The notes under the pieces were generated by a model. It saw nothing but the letters and a program-made list of their open reading frames with translations. It made no database searches and was not told where the DNA came from. Made by a program: the position numbers and the translations under genes. DNA of 6,568 nt. Source: a bacterium UBA2214 (GTDB lineage Bacteria; Zhuqueibacterota; Zhuqueibacteria; Residuimicrobiales; Residuimicrobiaceae). Shown here piece by piece: positions 5,377-6,568 of the stretch (position 1 is its first letter; the number at the start of each line of letters is the position of its first letter). Location: positions 42,635-49,202 of the forward strand of contig DCUM01000151.1 in assembly GCA_002327255.1 (NCBI GenBank), written 5' to 3'.

Positions 5377-6396
5377 ATGTGCCGCTTTATGAAAATCACT
5401 CTGCTGGCCGGCATCTGTCTGATCAGCTGCAGTCGGCACATCCTGCGTGAGGCGTATCCCCTCCTCAACGATGGCAAATATGACAGCGAATTTCCCTACC
5501 GGAATTGTTCTCGGGAGCTGCAGGCGATATCGGAGAGCATCATCAAAATTTATACGACCGATTATTACACGATTTACTATTTCGACAAGGAGGCGCGTGT
5601 TGCGATGCAGCCGGTGACGGCTGAATTGTTGAAAAAAGCGCGCTCTCTTGCCACATTCGAAAAGACCTCATCCGGCTCCGCCCTTGTTTTGCTGGCCGAG
5701 CCCACCAGAGTGGCTTTGCTGACCTGCGCCCATATCGTCAGCCATTTGGATACACTCAAATCTTTTTATGCACCCGACGAAAACGGCCAGGGGGGGTATC
5801 TGCAAAACCTGGTCATCAAAAACAGGCGGGTGCTTCAGGTGACCGGATTCCCGCAAGGCGGCGCCATGGAGGTACTGGCCTCGGATCTGGAAACGGATAT
5901 TGCCATCATTGGCAAGTCTTATTCCAGAGCCATCCCGCAGCCGATCACAAAATTTGCCTATCCGCTGGGCAATGCCAGAGAACTGGAATGGGGCAGTTTT
6001 GTCTATATGATCGGTTACCCGATGGGATTTCGCATGGTCACCAAAGGGATTGTCAGCCAGCCCAATCGGAATGGCCGCGGCTCATTCATCACCGACGCCA
6101 CATTCAACACGGGTTTCAGCGGTGGGGCCGTGCTGGCGATCCGCGACGGTGTGCCCCATTTCGAGCTGGTTGGCATCGCCACCTCCTCCTCCGCCAAATC
6201 GGAAATGGTGCTCACACCCAACAGGACCGACGCCTATGACTTTTATACGCCTTATGAGGGGCCCGTCTATGTCGCCCAGCAGGACAAGATCAATTATGGC
6301 ATCACCCTGAATATTTCAGTCGAGATGATTCGTGATTTCATCGCGGCGCATCAGGAAGAGTTGGCCGCGGCGGGATACGATTTGAGCGGGTTGTGA
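5377..6396 (+). CDS. Lipoprotein trypsin-like serine protease (HtrA-type catalytic domain, no PDZ)
   Basis: A 339-residue lipoprotein peptidase. The signal is MCRFMKITLLAGICLISC, with lipobox L15-I16-S17-C18, so Cys18 should be lipidated and the enzyme tethered to an envelope membrane facing the periplasm or the surface. Chymotrypsin-fold triad: His119 in LLTCAHIVSH, Asp174 in ETDIAIIG, Ser248 in NTGFSGGAVL, with the G-x-S-G-G oxyanion motif intact. SSGSALVL (98-105) matches the strand before His in HtrA-like proteases, and YMIGYPMG (210-217) matches their IGYP segment. The C-terminal GITLNISVEMIRDFI resembles the closing strand and helix of that domain. Residues 19-90 form a family-specific N-terminal region. 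An acidic-aromatic insert near 280-302 precedes the closing strand. No PDZ domain follows, so it is not a full DegP. Likely roles are envelope quality control or processing of a specific surface protein; the substrate is unknown. Confidence 0.9.
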   Translation: MCRFMKITLLAGICLISCSRHILREAYPLLNDGKYDSEFPYRNCSRELQAISESIIKIYTTDYYTIYYFDKEARVAMQPVTAELLKKARSLATFEKTSSGSALVLLAEPTRVALLTCAHIVSHLDTLKSFYAPDENGQGGYLQNLVIKNRRVLQVTGFPQGGAMEVLASDLETDIAIIGKSYSRAIPQPITKFAYPLGNARELEWGSFVYMIGYPMGFRMVTKGIVSQPNRNGRGSFITDATFNTGFSGGAVLAIRDGVPHFELVGIATSSSAKSEMVLTPNRTDAYDFYTPYEGPVYVAQQDKINYGITLNISVEMIRDFIAAHQEELAAAGYDLSGL

Positions 6397-6414
6397 AAAG
6401 GCCGGCTTTTTTTT
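6396..6414 (+). terminator. Weak candidate intrinsic terminator after the protease gene
   Basis: AAAAG (6396-6400) can pair with CTTTT (6406-6410) around a GCCGG loop, followed by four more T (eight T in total at 6407-6414). The T-run directly after the stop codon is suggestive, but the stem is short and mostly A-T. If it works at all it would be inefficient. Confidence 0.35.
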
Positions 6415-6422
6415 GCCCCTGT

Positions 6423-6568
6423 GATTCCCCGGCCCGGCCGTCATCGACGGCTTTGGGCCTGTGCAGTGCCCCGTTGTGGTTGCTTCGTCCCCGGGGTTCT
6501 CCGGCCCGCCCGCATCAACCGCACCAGGCCTCCTGATCGCCCGGGGAATCCCTTCCCGGGGTGGAACA
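6423..6568. other. GC-rich non-coding tail with several potential stems (cut by window end)
   Basis: No convincing gene is visible. GATTCCCCGG at 6423-6432 has an exact inverted match, CCGGGGAATC, at 6541-6550. Between them, GGCCC (6431-6435) pairs with GGGCC (6455-6459) and encloses a perfect 6-bp stem, GCCGTC/GACGGC, with loop ATC. CCCCGGGG (6489-6496) is palindromic. The 3' partner of the long-range pair can instead form a local hairpin, 6540-6548 with 6553-6560. This could be a structured RNA, an intergenic palindromic element, or the start of something beyond the window. I cannot assign a family. Confidence 0.4.

Noticed and set aside
6519..6568. Cobalamin-riboswitch-like text on the - strand (CAGGAG-G-CCTG resembling the B12 box, preceded by CGGGAAGG)
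   Set aside because: The match is partial, and the conserved upstream parts would lie outside the window. Any gene it controlled would have to be read antisense through the protease gene. Most likely chance in GC-rich palindromic DNA.

Overview
This window holds five protein-coding genes, all on the + strand. They look like chromosomal genes of a Gram-negative (diderm) bacterium. Four of the five products carry export signals: two lipoproteins, a TonB-dependent outer-membrane receptor, and a glycine-rich repeat protein that ends like an outer-membrane or surface protein. The receptor starts with a carboxypeptidase-regulatory-like domain, an arrangement common in the Bacteroidetes/Calditrichota/KSB1-like (FCB) lineages. 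Together with the moderately high GC content and the periodic intergenic DNA, this suggests an uncultured FCB-group bacterium. That placement is inference; nothing here fixes the taxon.

Layout. (1) 25-837: a lipoprotein whose exported part appears to be two diverged copies of one ~115-residue domain. (2) 881-3037: a full-length TonB-dependent receptor, 43 bases after gene 1 and probably co-transcribed with it. (3) 3038-3259: a non-coding gap filled by two abutting short-period arrays, one with an 8-bp and one with a 7-bp period. The 7-bp array contains a 17-bp inverted repeat. (4) 3260-4294: a secreted protein made mostly of 16-residue glycine-rich repeats. (5) 4313-5296: a cytoplasmic SDR-type (NAD-dependent epimerase/dehydratase-like) enzyme, 18 bases after gene 4. 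A short second 8-bp-period array starts inside its last codons. (6) 5377-6396: a lipoprotein trypsin-like serine protease with a visible His-Asp-Ser triad and no PDZ domain. (7) 6397-6568: a GC-rich non-coding tail with a T-run and several potential stems, cut off by the window end.

How the genes fit together. Genes 1 and 2 form a plausible outer-membrane uptake pair (receptor plus accessory lipoprotein), but the substrate cannot be read from the sequence. The repeat protein and SDR genes are tightly spaced, yet no shared pathway is evident. The protease has its own strong ribosome binding site and probably acts on envelope proteins. I see no defence system, mobile element, CRISPR array, tRNA or rRNA. 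The most unusual content is the two-period intergenic DNA, the 16-residue repeat protein and the structured tail. Several natural open frames extend upstream of the true starts, in one case through repeat DNA, so starts were chosen by ribosome binding site and signal peptide.
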